The notes beneath the pieces were generated by a model. That model worked only from the letters and a program-made list of their open reading frames with translations. It did no database searches and was not told the DNA's origin. Position numbers and translations under genes: made by a program. Source: Branchinecta lynchi (lineage: Eukaryota > Arthropoda > Branchiopoda > Anostraca > Branchinectidae). From it: a stretch of DNA of 64,000 nucleotides. Shown here in pieces: positions 23,231 through 35,029 of the stretch (position 1 is the stretch's first letter; each line of letters opens with the position of its first letter). Location of the stretch: positions 14,102,202 through 14,166,201 of the forward strand of contig JAKZAP010000018.1 of the NCBI GenBank assembly GCA_023053575.1, read 5' to 3'.

Positions 23231-23473
23231 TTATTCACACCATATCAATGATAGTCCTGGGTGGTTTCGTAACCCCCTGACGCTCGCCACGGCGCATCCC
23301 ATGGTGAGGGCGACCACAGGCGTCAAAAATCCCTGCTGTGATTCTTTCATAAAGTTCGGAACTGTGTAGACACACAATGTCTTTGTTCTGGCCTTTGAAA
23401 TTCTAAGTGGTGGAGCAGATGACAGTCCGACCTTTGTGGGAGCGGATTGCAGTTGTCCAGAAAACTTCTGCAC
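23231..23473 (-). CDS. Unidentified ORF, possible terminal exon
   Basis: A minus-strand frame of 80 codons ends with a stop at 23231-23233. It has varied composition (KARTKTLCVYTVPNF, then KESQQGFLTPVVALTMG). Just upstream on that strand is AATAAGATCACAG, a possible splice acceptor with a poor pyrimidine tract. No domain is recognised and no partner exon was found. It could be a host exon, a transposon remnant or chance. Confidence 0.3.
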   Translation of the reverse strand: MQKFSGQLQSAPTKVGLSSAPPLRISKARTKTLCVYTVPNFMKESQQGFLTPVVALTMGCAVASVRGLRNHPGLSLIWCE

Positions 23474-23860
23474 TGTGATCTTATTTCAGCTTGCTCATAA
23501 ATATGTTTCGTCAAACTTGAAGAAGTTAGATCAGCATGGTTAAGTTTTCTCTAACGGGGGATTACCTCGTCTGATTTGTTGGGATCATACCCGTTTGTTG
23601 ATTGGTTTCTTGTGGGGGGTGGGTCGATACAAAGTATGTCAAAATGTCATAATATCATAGAATAAATAAGTTCGAGACACGCGAGTGCGTTTCACCGTCA
23701 TCCGTTTTTCAGAATGGAAATTCTTCCTACAGCTCAATAACATAGGGTTTTACTTACAGCACAGGGTAACAGAAGGTTCGTAGCTGAACCGCTTGCTCTT
23801 TGTTTTCTTTTCGGTGAGAGGTTTTATAGAGAAGTATGCTGAAACGTGACAGTTTCATAT

Positions 23861-24376
23861 GGGATCGACTAAAAACGGGAACTGAACGGAACGATACGGT
23901 GGAGGAGGAACGCGTAATACAAACAGGAACGCGTACTAAAAACGGGAAATACGTACTCAAATCTCGAACACTGCACCAGGAGGAACACTACTAAAAGCAG
24001 GAACGCTGCACCGTCCTTCCTTTTCTAGTAGTTTGGTTTCGTAGTACTCAAACCGGGAACGACAGGACCCCTGTTGTAAGTGCTAAAGAACAGGGGTCCT
24101 GTCGTTCCCGTTTTAGTACTTGTTCCTCCTGCAACAAGGGCGCTGTATGCTAGCGGCTAAGCGAAGAAACACGACTACTAGAACAGGGATCGTGCAACGG
24201 AATGAAAGAACAGGAGCCCTGCCCCTCGTGCGAATGTGCACTGGAACGACCTGGAACTCCTACCAAAAACTGCTAAAAAAAAAGGAAGGACGGTGCAGTA
24301 TTCCCCCTTTTAGTAGTGTTCCTTATGGTGCAGTGTTCCAGACTTTAGTGCATTGTTCCCGTTTTTAGTCGATCCC
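23861..24376. mobile_element. Foldback MITE (family G), 9-bp TSD, copy 1
   Basis: The 516-bp element has inverted ends GGGATCGACTAAAAACGGGA and TCCCGTTTTTAGTCGATCCC. The 9-bp flanks are GTTTCATAT (23852-23860) and GTTTCATGT (24377-24385), one mismatch. The interior holds many short inverse pairs; for example ACAGGACCCCTGTT at about 24062 faces AACAGGGGTCCTGT at about 24091. No ORF. A 9-bp TSD suits Mutator-like or FB-like elements. Confidence 0.8.
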
Positions 24377-24477
24377 GTTTCATGTAACAGGTAGCCTATA
24401 GACATATGTGATCCTCTTGATATCTTTTGGTGAAATTGGCTATTTTGTTGAAAACCAGCCATTGAGAAATATTTTCT

Positions 24478-25617
24478 CTTGTTTTTGGGATCCCAAAACG
24501 TAAGTGGAGGGATACCTATGACATCGCAAAAGTTGTCCGTCCGTCCGTCTGTAAGCACGATAACTCTCGAAGGGAATGAGATATTTTGATGAAACTTGGT
24601 GTGAGGGTTTGTTGGGTCGTCGGACCAGTCAAGTTCGTAGATGGGCTTTGTAGCTCTACATTTAGGGGTGGGGGAGGGGATTCAGATTAAGGGACAAACA
24701 AAATATTTTGAAACAGCTAATGTGATAGTCGATTATGGGGTAAGAAAACATGCTGAACACGATGGTGAAAACTATTTTGTCATCGGACAAGTATTTCGCC
24801 CGGAATCCGGCCCAAACCGGAAAGTTTGTTGAAAGTAAAAGTTTTATTTGAAGTTGATTAGATGTTCGATTTAGAGGTAGGAAGACATGCTGAAGACGAT
24901 GGTGAAAACTATTTTCTCGACGGACAAGTATTTCGACCGGAATCCGGCCAAAACCGGAAAGTTTGTCAAAATTAAAAGTTTTATTTGGAGTTGATTAGAT
25001 GTTCGATTTAGGTCAAGAAGACATGCTGAACACTTATCTGAAAACAATTTTCTACCCGGACATGTAGTTCGTCCGGAATCCGGCCAAAACCGGAAATCTG
25101 TTGGAAGTCAAAGTTTTATTTCTAGTAGATTAGGTAAGCGATTTAGGGGTAAGAAGAGATGCTGAGTCCCTGTATGACAATCATATTTTACCCGGACATA
25201 TAGTTCGACCGGAATCCGGCTGGAATCGGAAAATTTGTTATAAGCTAAATTTCTATTTGAAGTTGATTAGATGTTCATTACTGGGGAAAGAAGATACCCT
25301 GATTTCGTCTTTGAGCTTTCTTTTTTCGCCGGACAAGTAGTTCTGGAGTTCGGCCGGAACCGGGAAATTGGCAGAAGTGGCAGAAAGTTTTCGTCAAAAC
25401 AGATATGACTTATAGGGGTAAACACACATGCTGAATCCAAATCTGAACTTGGTTTTCTCAGGTGATTAGCTATTTGGCCTTAATCTGTTTCTGAATTTTA
25501 ATTGTAAAAATGTTCAAGGAGTCTGGCGAAGACTGGATCTGGCTAAGACAAGACCCAGTTGTCTGGATCAGATATTGAATTTTTGGGATCCCATCGAAAC
25601 CTTTGGTCTTGTTATGA
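24478..25617 (+). repeat. Family Z array element, copy 2
   Basis: It opens near a 16-bp palindrome TTTTGGGATCCCAAAA (24483-24498). A GTCCGTCCGTCCGTCTG stretch and ATTTTGATGAAACTTGGTG follow. It then runs 137-bp units (CCGGAATCCGG at 24800, 24937, 25073, 25209). It closes with TTTTTGGGATCCCATCG near 25580. The array matches copy 1 at 6060-6990. No protein is encoded. Confidence 0.75.
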
Positions 25618-25982
25618 TTGTCAGAGCTCTTAAGGCGATTTTCCGCTGCAAAATTGTAGGCCATACACTTCGCCAAGACTTGAAAAAAGTGACACACACT
25701 AGAATAGCAATGATACTAGCACCACTAGCGACCGAGAATGTCCCCTCTGATTCTGATTCAGTCGTGCAACAGCGCTGTCTGCAATAACTCCATATTCTGG
25801 ACACAGCACAAAAAGATAAAATCTCCCCTGTTTCCTAAATGTACATGCTGCAACCGTAGTGGGCGGCGCTACGAGTATGGCCCGTTTGCGAAGCATGGAA
25901 ATCGTAGGTCTTGGTGCTACTCCGTAATGTCATCTTGATTTGCTTCCGAGTGTTTGTCGTGGAAACAGGGACTGACCACATA

Positions 25983-26074
25983 GAGCGTGTTCCACCCTTC
26001 TAACAATAGTTACTAATAGTTAATATTTCGTTCCATCCTCACGAAAGTTGCTACGCTGACCGTTCCAACCTTCT
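25983..26074. mobile_element. PIF/Harbinger-like MITE (family P), truncated
   Basis: The left terminus GAGCGTGTTCCACCC and about 90 bp match 1919-2010. The copy stops abruptly after CCGTTCCAACCTTCTCG, so the right inverted repeat is lost. Confidence 0.75.
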
Positions 26075-26500
26075 CGATTTTGGTCGATTTTTGGTCTTGG
26101 GCCACCCACCTTTATATTTACCATTTTGTGCCAAAAGGATTCACAGATTACGTCAATATGCTTTATGTTAGTTTTACTTTTTAGACTTTATTTTGCTGTC
26201 AAATTTCGATACCTCAACAAACTTTCGATAATCACCTCCATCAACGTTTGTCGGATTCTATCCACAAAGCAAGCCACACAGCACACACATCTTGTTGTTC
26301 GCGGAAGCACAGTTGTGGGCCACACAAACGAAAGTAGAAACACTTTTGAGCCAAAAACACTGTGTGGGATTGCAAAAAAACGCCCATCACTTGTTTTCAG
26401 TTTCATTCCGAATTCCGACAGTATTGCTACTGGCGAAAGAAAACACCTCACTTCACAAAGTGGAAATTCATAGCCTCCAGACTAATCAACCTTCTTCCGA
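26075..26500. other. Unique stretch, no recognised gene
   Basis: Overlapping frames on both strands (26126-26473 plus, 26188-26451 minus) are mirror images of one another in extent. Neither has a recognisable domain. Confidence 0.35.
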
Positions 26501-26559
26501 AATCAAAGGATTAAAATGTTAGTATTTTTCTAACATTTACACTTTGCAGTATTGTTTCT

Positions 26560-26695
26560 TCCAGCTGCCTGAAGAGCCTAAAGAGAACCCTTGCCAAGAA
26601 GAGCCGTAATTTCGCTGAAGCATATCTTACCTGACTTTTCCGTTTTTGAGTTATTTTATCTTTGATTCCCTGTCAGCTTGGGCTGAAGAACTATT
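26560..26695 (+). mobile_element. Family S-related fragment
   Basis: The core GAGAACCCTTGCCAAGAAGA followed by TTTCGCTGAAGC matches the family-S loop. The head appears in inverse at the 3' side (GTCAGCTTGGGCTGAAGAAC). No clean stem or target duplication was found, so this is a rearranged relic. Confidence 0.4.
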
Positions 26696-26739
26696 TATGT
26701 CCACAATGATGTACAATTCCAACCGACCAGAGATAAGAA

Positions 26740-27745
26740 CAAAAGCTACGAGCTCATACTACTCCTCTTGTGAGGAGTAGGTGGTACAAGAAATTAGACG
26801 AGAACGTTGCAAAATACCCCATTCAACCCCCTAGGATCGTCCTAGAGATAGAATATCTGGTTTCACTCGAGTCCGAGCATTTCCGGCATCGCCTTGGATC
26901 ATCTAGGGCAAATGATTTGTCTACTTCTCAACCCCCCCCCCCCCCGTACTGCGGCCGAATCTGGTTCGAGACGTAAATAAATAAATATAAAGCATCTTCG
27001 CAACTCCCTATCAAGTTTCACTCGAGTCTATGCATTTTTCGGGAATCTCCGGTACCGTGCTCAGATCCGGTCCAGACCCAAAAAATATGTCATCTAGAGC
27101 ATATGTTCTCTCTACTTTCCAAGTATCCTTCAAATCACTCCAATCGTTTGACCCCTATGCGCGCCAAACTATTTCCCGGACTCCCCCTGCAATTCCCCTA
27201 CTGTAGCCGAATACGACTATATAGGACACATGCAGTTGGCGTCTCTGAGATTGTCTCTTCTCGTCTTTCAAGTTTGACTCGAATCAGAGTATATTTGCAA
27301 TTTCCGTTAACCGCTTCATCCTGCTCCTATCGTGGACGGGTCCGGTCCGGACGCCAAATAACAAACTAGGCCGCATAAACTTGGTACTGTCCAACTTGCA
27401 TCCAATTCGGCCCATTCGTTTGCTTTTGTGCATATCACAAGGTTTCCGGACCTCCCCCCCCCCAACTCCCCCAACCATTGCCGCATGTGGTTCCAACAAA
27501 GGTTCCGCATATCTAGATCACTAGTTCTTACCCCCATAAAGTTTCACTCGAATCGGAATACCCGTTGGCAACCTACGGAAGTCAGTTATTTCCGAATTCC
27601 CCTCCCCTTAACTTCCCCACAAATGGTCGATCCAGGAACGATAGAGTTCTAGGGCATTGTGTCAGGTCAAGTCAGTAATATGCCTGCCAAGTTTCATCGT
27701 CCTTAGCACATCTGGAAGTTTTCTAACTCGCGATCACCGGAATCC
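26740..27745 (+). repeat. Family X element, degenerate copy (X0)
   Basis: It begins with AAAAGCTACGAGCTCATACT, like the other X copies. It contains several CAAGTTTC-type and CCCCC-rich unit fragments and ends in ATATGCCTGCCAAGTTTCAT and CATCTGGAAGTTTTCTAAC. Units are highly diverged. Confidence 0.55.
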
Positions 27746-28017
27746 CCTCCGACCCCCCCCCCTTTCTTAGGTGCCAGAATGTTATTGTTTTTCCAGCCAA
27801 AAGTCACAGGTTCGTTCAGAAAAGTGACAACACTGAAGTTTTTATTAATGGACTGTTTAATCAGAGCTACATCAAGGAAAAATACTGTGTTTGCTCAATA
27901 GCTGCCTTTTGGAGAGTAGAGGAAATAAGCTGAAGTAAGCTGGAAGTAATGTTGTTTAAGTTATATTTTCATTAGGAATGTGATTGTAACAAGGTATGTC
28001 CCGGGTGGTCGGCTATG

Positions 28018-28371
28018 CTGTCAGAAGTTTCATAACAGATAACACTGGGATGCGCGGTTTCAACAGATAATGCGTAACAGATAACACTTGGGGTGTTATC
28101 TGTTGTGTTTGAAAAAGTTATGCATTAATTGATATGCCTAACAAGCTTTTTTTTAGGAAGAGCCAAAAAAGCATCTACTGACTTTATTCTTTATCGTCAT
28201 GAGGTCTGAAAACTCAGCAGATACTTTTTGGCGGTTTTTCGGTTCTTCCTGATGGTAACGCTTATTATGCGTAATATTTTGAAACACAACAGATAGCATC
28301 CGAAGTGTTATCTGTTATGCATCTGTTGAAACCTCGCATCCTTGTGTTACATGTTATGAAACTACTGACAG
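28018..28371. mobile_element. Inverted-repeat MITE (family T), copy 2
   Basis: The left end (CTGTCAGAAGTTTCATAACA, then GATAACACTGGGATGCGCG) is inversely repeated at the right end (CGCATCCTTGTGTTACATG, then TTATGAAACTACTGACAG). Internally an AGGAAGAGCCAAAAAAGC segment at about 28156 faces its inverse near 28235. There is no ORF. Target duplication unclear. Confidence 0.7.
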
Positions 28372-28883
28372 TGTAGGAAAGCAACATTTTCTTTCAGTTT
28401 TGAACACTTTTTCTCTAATGTTTTTCAGAATTTTGTATAGATTGTTTTTTTTTGTTTTTCTTTCCGAAAGTGACGCCTTTTCTTTCTTTTTTGGATGCCA
28501 GGTTCTACCTTTCAGTACTTGAGGAAAAGTGTTCGAGGAACGTCTGCGGAGGCTGATACGGCTTCGTATCGTCCTCTCTGGAGGCTGATACGAAATCGTG
28601 TCAACCTCTACAAAACTCATTGTCCTGATATAACTACCCGTGGGACATAGGAAGATATACACTACATACCTCTTCGAGAAAAGTTATACATGAAAACGTA
28701 ACGTTACCAAAAAATTGTGTTCTGAGCCTTTACACCTAACGTTGTAAACCAGACAACTTAACATGGCGTGCAACTTTACTTTTGGCGAAACAAAATTTAA
28801 CTGAAAAGTTAAAGTTTAACTGAAAAGCCTGCTTATTTTTTTTTTATGTTGAACAGCACACTTAATTATTTTGACTCTGAGAT
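28372..28883. other. Unique stretch, no recognised gene
   Basis: The phrase GGAGGCTGATACG occurs twice within 30 bp near 28548-28590. Other open frames here are lysine-rich and composition-driven. Nothing further supported. Confidence 0.35.
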
Positions 28884-29020
28884 TAGATTAGATTAGATTA
28901 TATATGGGGTTTATTGGAAAACATACTAAGAACTACAAAACCCTCCAGAAGTTTACACTTGTTAAGAGGTTTAACAAACCCCCTTTGACAGATTAACCTA
29001 CATAACACTATAATAGAGAA
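28884..29020 (-). mobile_element. LINE 3' end with (TAATC)n tail
   Basis: On the minus strand a 3' UTR with the signal AATAAA (plus-strand TTTATT near 28910) leads to a tail of TAATC repeats (28882-28900). A tail of the same type closes the LINE fragment at 50986-51238. Confidence 0.6.
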
Positions 29021-31003
29021 AGAAATAAGAAACAAGAGCTACGAGCTCATATGGCACTTGTTACGAGTAGGCACGGCTCGGTTATGTCAATGATATATCT
29101 AGTGTTTGCTAGGTGTCTTCCCACCAAGTTTCATCTCGATCCCTCCACTCATAGCGTTTTCCAATATTTCCAGTTCTCCCCTCGAGCTCCCCCCAAAAGT
29201 CACCGGATCCGGTCCGGATTTTAAGTGGGTCGTCTGAGGCATGAGGTCTTTCCAAATATCAAGTTTCATCGAGATCCGGTCCCCCGTTCAAAAGTTATAA
29301 ATACCTAAAGATTCCGGATTCCCCCTCCCTCCACTCCCCCGACAGTGCCCGAATCGGCTCGGTCACGTCAATGATGTATCTAGTGTTTGCTAGGTGTCTT
29401 CCCACAAATTTCATCTCGACCCCTCCACTCGTAGCGTTTCCCAAGATTTCCGGTTGCCCCATCCAGCTCCCCCAAAAGTCACCGGATCCGGTCCAGATTT
29501 TAAGTGGGTCGTCTGAGGTGTGAGGCCTTTCCAAATATCAAGTTCCATCGAGATCCGATCACCCGTTCAAAAGTTATAAATACCTCAAGATTCCGGATTC
29601 CCCCTCCCTCCACTCCCCCCACAGTGCCCGAATTGGCTCGGTTATGTCAATGATGTATCTAGTGTTTGCTAGGTGTCTTCACACCAAGTTTCATCTCGAT
29701 CCCTCCACTCATAGCGTTTCCCAAGATTTCCGGTTGCCCCCTCCAGCTCCCCCCAAAAGTCACCGGATCCGGTCCGTATTTTAAGTGGGTCGTCTGAGGC
29801 ATGAGGCCGTTCCAAATATCAAGTTTCATCGAGATCCGGTCACCCGTTCAAAAGTTATAAATACCTCAAGATTCCGGATTCCCCCTCCCTCCACTCCCCC
29901 GACAGTGCCCGAATCGGCTCGGTCATGTCAATGATGTATCTAGTGTTTGCTAGGTGTCTTCCCACCAAGTTTCATCTCGATCCCTCCACTCATAGCGTTT
30001 CCCAAGATTTCCGGTTGCCCCCTCCAGCTCCCCCCAAAAGTCACCGGATCCGGTCTGGATTTTAAGTAGGTCGTCTGAGGCATGAGGTCTTTCCAAATAT
30101 CAAGTTCCATCGAGATCCGATCACCCGTTCAAAAGTTATAAATACCTCAAGATTCCGGATTCCCCCTCCCTCCACTCCCCCTACAGTGCCCGAATCGGCT
30201 CGGTTATGGCAATGATGTATCTAGTGTTTGCTAGGTGTCTTCCCACCAAGTTTCATCTCGATCCCTAGACTCATAGCGTTTCCCAAGATTTCCGGTTGCC
30301 CCCTCCAGCTCCCCCCAAAAGTCACCGGATCCGGTCCGGATTTTAAGTAGGTCGTCTGAGGCATGAGGTCTTTCCAAATATCAAGTTCCATCGAGATCCG
30401 ATCACCCGTTCAAAAGTTATAAATACCTCAAGATTCCGGATTCCCCCTCCCTCCACTCCCCCCACAGTGCCCGAATCGGATCGGTTATGTCAATGATGTA
30501 TCTAGTGTTTGCTAGGTGTCTTCCCACCAAGTTTCATCTCGATCCCTCCACTCATAGCGTTTCCCAAGATTTCCGGTTGCCGCCTCCAGCTCCCCCCAAA
30601 AGTCACCGGATCCGGTCCGGATTTTAAGTGGGTCGTCTGAGGCATGAGGTCGTTCCAAATACCAAGTTTCATCGAGATCCGATCACCCGTTCAAAAGTTA
30701 AAAATACCTCAAGATTCCGGATTCCCCCTCCCTCCACTCCCCCCACGGTGCTCGGATCGGGGAAGTGACTATTTCCAACTTAATCATTTGGGGTCCCTGA
30801 TATGCCTGCCAAGTTTTATCGTCCTAGCTTATCTGGAAGTGCCCGAACTAGCAAAACCTGGACAGACCGACAGACCGACAGACCGACAGACCGACAGACC
30901 GACAGACCGACAGACCGACAGACCAACAGACCGACAGACCGACGGACGGACAGAAATTGCGATCGCTATATGGCACTTGGCCGAAGGGCAAGTGCCATAA
31001 AAA
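29021..31003 (+). repeat. Family X element, copy X1, with six 281-bp units
   Basis: It starts with AACAAGAGCTACGAGCTCAT followed by ATGGCACTTG. The phrase CACCGGATCC lies at 29201, 29480, 29761, 30042, 30323 and 30604, so the units are 279-281 bp and nearly identical. After the array come a (CAGACCGA)n microsatellite and a terminal hairpin GGCACTTG-GCCGAAGGG-CAAGTGCC (about 30972-30997). Other copies: X0, 38257-40135, 42963-49801 (split) and 62800-63211. No coding capacity. Confidence 0.85.
30863..30953 (+). repeat. (CAGACCGA)n microsatellite
   Basis: About eleven 8-bp units with few interruptions lie between the X1 array and its terminal hairpin. The same place in other X copies holds only CTGTCCGTCCGTCGGTCTG-type remnants, so the run expanded locally. 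Confidence 0.85.
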
Positions 31004-31209
31004 GAGAGGAAGAGAAAAGAAAAAAAAATAAACAAAATTGTGCACTTACTCGTTTCCTGGTCAAACACCCAACAGCAAAATAACTATACACTCCAAAATC
31101 CCGTCTCCAAAAATAAACAAAACCAAACAATTCAATAATTATAAATGGATAAATAAACATAACGGAATTTGGGCCCACCTGAGAACGACTCAAATCAATA
31201 TAACAACAA

Positions 31210-32187
31210 TTAAAACTCATATTGGTGGAGACAAAGGGTTTTAAGATCTCGACGGAACTCACACAGATTCTCTGACCTTCTTAATGATTCTGTCAATTTA
31301 TTCCAGACAACCGGCCCAGCATGACGTAGTGAAAATAGTGACCTTGTGCTAAAAACCTGTGGCATTCGTATGTCACTAGCATTACGCGTTGGATAGTTAT
31401 GTACCGCACCTCCAGAAATAAACATATTCAAGAAACGATTGGCAACCTGGTTCGAAAAATACTTAAACATAAATAATGCACGGTAAAATTTTCCAAGCCC
31501 TGACAAAGGAATAATATTTAACTGCACATATCGTGATCTTACCGACGTTCTATTTCTATCCCCGGACAACACGCGTAGTGCCATATTTTGCATCACAGGT
31601 AACTGTTGCAAATGAACAGAGGAAGTACTGGACCAAACACTCACGAAATACACCAAGTAAGGGTGAACTAAAGAGAAATATATTAATCTCATCACTGAAT
31701 TGGGAAACATATTTTTTAGCTTTCTCATCATTCCAGCATTTCTAGCTATCTTACTTCTTATAAACGAAATATGGTCTTTAAGACTAAGCCATTCATCCAA
31801 AACAACTCCGAGATATCGTATAGTATTAGTACGCTTAATAACATAGCTATCCATTTGTACATCTACAATCCAAGGGTAAAAGTTAGAAGATCTACCATAC
31901 AGAACAAAACCTGATTTACTATGAATTAACAAAAGTTTATTTACTCTCATCCACTTATCTATACATACCATACCCTTTTTCATTGTTGCTGTTAAATCGG
32001 CTGCAGTCTTAGCTGCCACGGTAAAATGAGTATCATCAGCAAAACTAGGGATAATCACCTTACAATTAGGAAGTGAACCATGTCCAGTATCTATCAGATC
32101 CAAAATAGAAAACCGTAAATCATTAAAGCGGGCCACAAAAAATGGTATTTCCACCACATACACAAGGCTAACCATCCCTACTGTCAC
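31210..32187 (-). pseudogene. LINE RT, palm motif to C-terminus
   Basis: This 325-codon open frame holds the RT catalytic box FADDT (residues about 49-53), then IRYLGVVLDEWLSLKDHI and the C-terminal region with YPTRNASDIRMPQV and WNKLTESLR. Only the part from about NDLRF (residue 22) on is LINE-like. The first ~20 residues come from the unrelated segment spliced into this copy. The frame is open to its stop, just before the 3' UTR, so this half decayed less than the rest. Confidence 0.8.
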
Positions 32188-32650
32188 TATGAATGTTTAA
32201 AACCACTAAAAACACCGTAAAACAATGAGCAAATTAAAAAAACCCACCAAATTTCCTAGGTTTGAAATAACTCTGTCTGTACTAAATCTCAGCCGATTAT
32301 CCCGGACAGCTGTTATGGCACGTAGGGAGCCAAGGGTCAAAATAATAATTTTTATCTAATGCTCCAACTGTTTATTACAAAAACAAATAAATTAAAAAAC
32401 CAAGACCAGTGTGGTACCTCTGAAGACATACAAAAATTATCAATTAGGTCTTATAATTCTTTGCTAATCAATCCTGGAAAATCTCGTCATCTAGAAAAGA
32501 AGACTTTCGGCGTAGGTTTTTTCTAAAACCGAAACAGCAACCCGGCAATCGCCATCAATTCAAAATAATCCTGTGGCATGCGATAACTAAGAAAAGGTAA
32601 ACGGAATGTTTGGATTAGGACTTTAATATACCAAAACAGAAGTGGACCTT
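32130..32650. other. Foreign segment inside the LINE RT
   Basis: The RT frame breaks after GVLQGS (near 32655) and resumes at NDLRF (near 32120). In an intact RT these are separated by only about 12 residues. The ~500 bp between are AT-rich and not RT-like. No inverted ends or target duplication were found. It may be a diverged insertion or a replacement by recombination. Confidence 0.55.
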
Positions 32651-32945
32651 AAACAGAGCCCTGCAGAACACCACACTCAACTACTCTATCACTAGACTTA
32701 ATATTACCAATTTCTACGTGATGGGTCCTACCACTCAAAAAAGATTCAGATAATGTCAGCGTCTTTTCTTGAATACCACAATGTTTTAGCTTCCGAATTA
32801 AAATTCCATGGTCAACTGTATCGAACGCTTTTACAATATTAAGAGATATAGACGCCACTTTCAAACCCTGGTCCAAAGCATCATACACAAATGTTGTCAA
32901 TAATAGTACTGCATGTTCTGTTCACATTCCTTTACGAAGACCGAA
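32649..32945 (-). pseudogene. LINE RT, fingers/palm segment with altered catalytic site
   Basis: Minus-strand translation reads NEFGLRKGM, a stop, then TTFVYDALDQGLKVAS and LNIVKAFDTVDHGIL. It ends with VECGVLQGS. The first catalytic aspartate of RT, normally in a (F)LD-VKAFD context, is N here (LNIVKAFD). GVPQGS has become GVLQGS. With the internal stop, the segment is non-functional. Confidence 0.8.
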
Positions 32946-32946
32946 C

Positions 32947-33801
32947 TCATTTGGATGAAAAAAAGCACCTATTCTCCAAAAACTCAGATGCCCTAACGTT
33001 TATAAGTTTTTCAACTAGTCTAGATATAATAGAAATGAGGGATATCGGTCGATAATCATTCACATTTTTTCTGTCACCCCCCTTAAATAACGGCATTACT
33101 CTAGCGCTTTTAAGGCATTCCGGATATATACCACTTTTAAAACACAGATTTATTAAATTCAAAAGTTGGTACGCAATTACAGGAAAAATTGACATAAAAA
33201 CTTTAGTTGAAATTAAATCTGCCCCCGAAGCACTATTTCGCATATTTTTCACGACATCACACAATTCTTGTACAGTAACCGGTCGCAAATGCATAGAAAC
33301 GTCACTAGTATCTGGCAAAAACTGAGTAAAATCACAATCACCTGGATGCTGTTCAACTGATGATGCTAACCTTTCCCCTACACTCGAAAAATGCTCACAC
33401 ATACGCTCACTAGTTTGCTGAATATTTTCACCATCTACAATACTACAAAGGACTTCAGGCTTTTTCGGCTTAATCACAGATTTTATCATGTTCCAAGTCT
33501 TTCCTGGGTTACCTTCCGCCATTTTAAAACGATCACTAAGGTAATCAAATTTCGCTTTACGGAGTATACTATTCAGCTTATTATTATAAACTGTATAAAT
33601 ACCTACATCATTATTATCATTACTTAACACTGACTTTTTGTACAACTGTTGTCGCCTAGCTAAAGAAACTAGAATACTCTTCGTAACCCGAGGCTTCTTC
33701 GGCGAGTCAAAATAATTCCGCTTCTTCTTTATCTGGGAATATGTAACTACAGCATCCTTAATCATCGAGTACCAAAGTGTAAACTTATCGTTCACATCCA
33801 A
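32947..33801 (-). pseudogene. LINE linker and RT N-terminal region
   Basis: An open frame of 284 codons. It contains GNPGKTWNMIKSVI in the linker between endonuclease and RT, the SASGADLIS block, then ARVMPLFKGGDRKNVNDYRP, which matches the RT motif normally written as P.FK.GD…NYRPIS. It is out of frame with the endonuclease part (frameshift around 33801-33835) and ends at a stop just before NEFGLRKG. Confidence 0.8.
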
Positions 33802-33820
33802 ATCTGTACTTTCTAAAAAC

Positions 33821-34719
33821 TCATAATTTTTCGCTTAAAGTTCTTTCTTTAATTTCAATACATTTATAACGCTCGGCTCCTTTTTCAATCTCTGACCTAG
33901 ACCGGTTCAATAAAGACGGAACGGACACTAACAAACCAAAATGATCAGAAACATCGTTCACTATAACGTCACTACTGTACCCAGTATTTAAAAATATATT
34001 ATCAATAAGTGTCGCTGAATCATTTTTTACCCTTGTACATAGATTAACAGAAGGCTGAAGCCCGTAACCATGTTCTCTGACTTTAAAATTACTATTTACT
34101 GTTCGTAGATCCAGATTAAAATCACCGCAAATAAAACAGGGCGTAGTGGAAATAGGTAACTTATCCAATTGCTCTTCTAAAAGTAAACCATTCTCATCTA
34201 TATTACAAGATGGGGGTCTATACACAACAACTATGAATCCTCTAAAATTCGGGAACTGCAATTCTATAACCATACTTTCAAACACCATTTCACGATTAAC
34301 TCTGATATATCTCTAATTTTTACCTCAAAATCGTTACGCACATATATTGCCAAACCACCATGTTGATGCATTTCTCTATTCGCTACATACAGCTTGTAAT
34401 TACAAATCTCAAGCAAAGATGAATTGTGGTTACGCAACCACGTCTCCGTTAGAGCTACGACATGTGGTGCTGACTGCAAACATAATTCGTTTAAAAACTG
34501 GTACGAACTACTAATACCTTGGCAATTTAAATGAAAAATATTCAACGCACTTTGACATTTGTTTATACTCAAATCACACAGAAACTTATATCGTGAATCG
34601 GGGTTTTCAACAGGTTCACCAGCGTCAAAATCTCTAGGCAATACTCCACCCCCAAAATCATGTAACTTCATCGGATCGTTCTCAAGAAAACCCAGCCGTT
34701 CCGTACTCAAACTAACCAT
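33821..34719 (-). pseudogene. LINE AP-type endonuclease, frameshifted
   Basis: Two overlapping frames together make the domain. Frame one (34719-34264) has HLNCQGI (residues 63-69), the catalytic-glutamate box TETWL (91-95) and GGLAIYVRND (121-130). Frame two (34288-33821) has VYRPP (22-26), GDFNLDL (55-61) and SDHFGLL (114-120). These match the exonuclease-endonuclease-phosphatase fold that nicks target DNA in non-LTR retrotransposition. One frameshift near 34270 separates the halves. Confidence 0.85.
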
Positions 34720-35029
34720 TCAATGTAATTAACTCATGAAAATGGATACGGGGGGAGTGGAATGCAAATGAAACAATCTTACCATACTGTGGGTGACATG
34801 ACCAAGAACCGAGAAAAACCAGACGAACAATCTCTATAAAAAGAAAAAATATAAGTAAACAAGAAACAAGAAACATAACACACAAAAAACCACCGAAACC
34901 TCGGGGCAAACAAAATAGCAGAAAAAGTAAATAAGATGAATGCTTCATAACAAAAATAATACGCTATAACCGCTTATAATTTGTTTTACTCTAACTTTAT
35001 ACTACATACACGTATCAACCAACATCCGA

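Noticed and set aside
30802..31083. Open frames of repeated TDRQTDRP-type peptide on both strands
   Set aside because: They arise from the (CAGACCGA)n microsatellite, which is open in several frames. The surrounding sequence is family X repeat.
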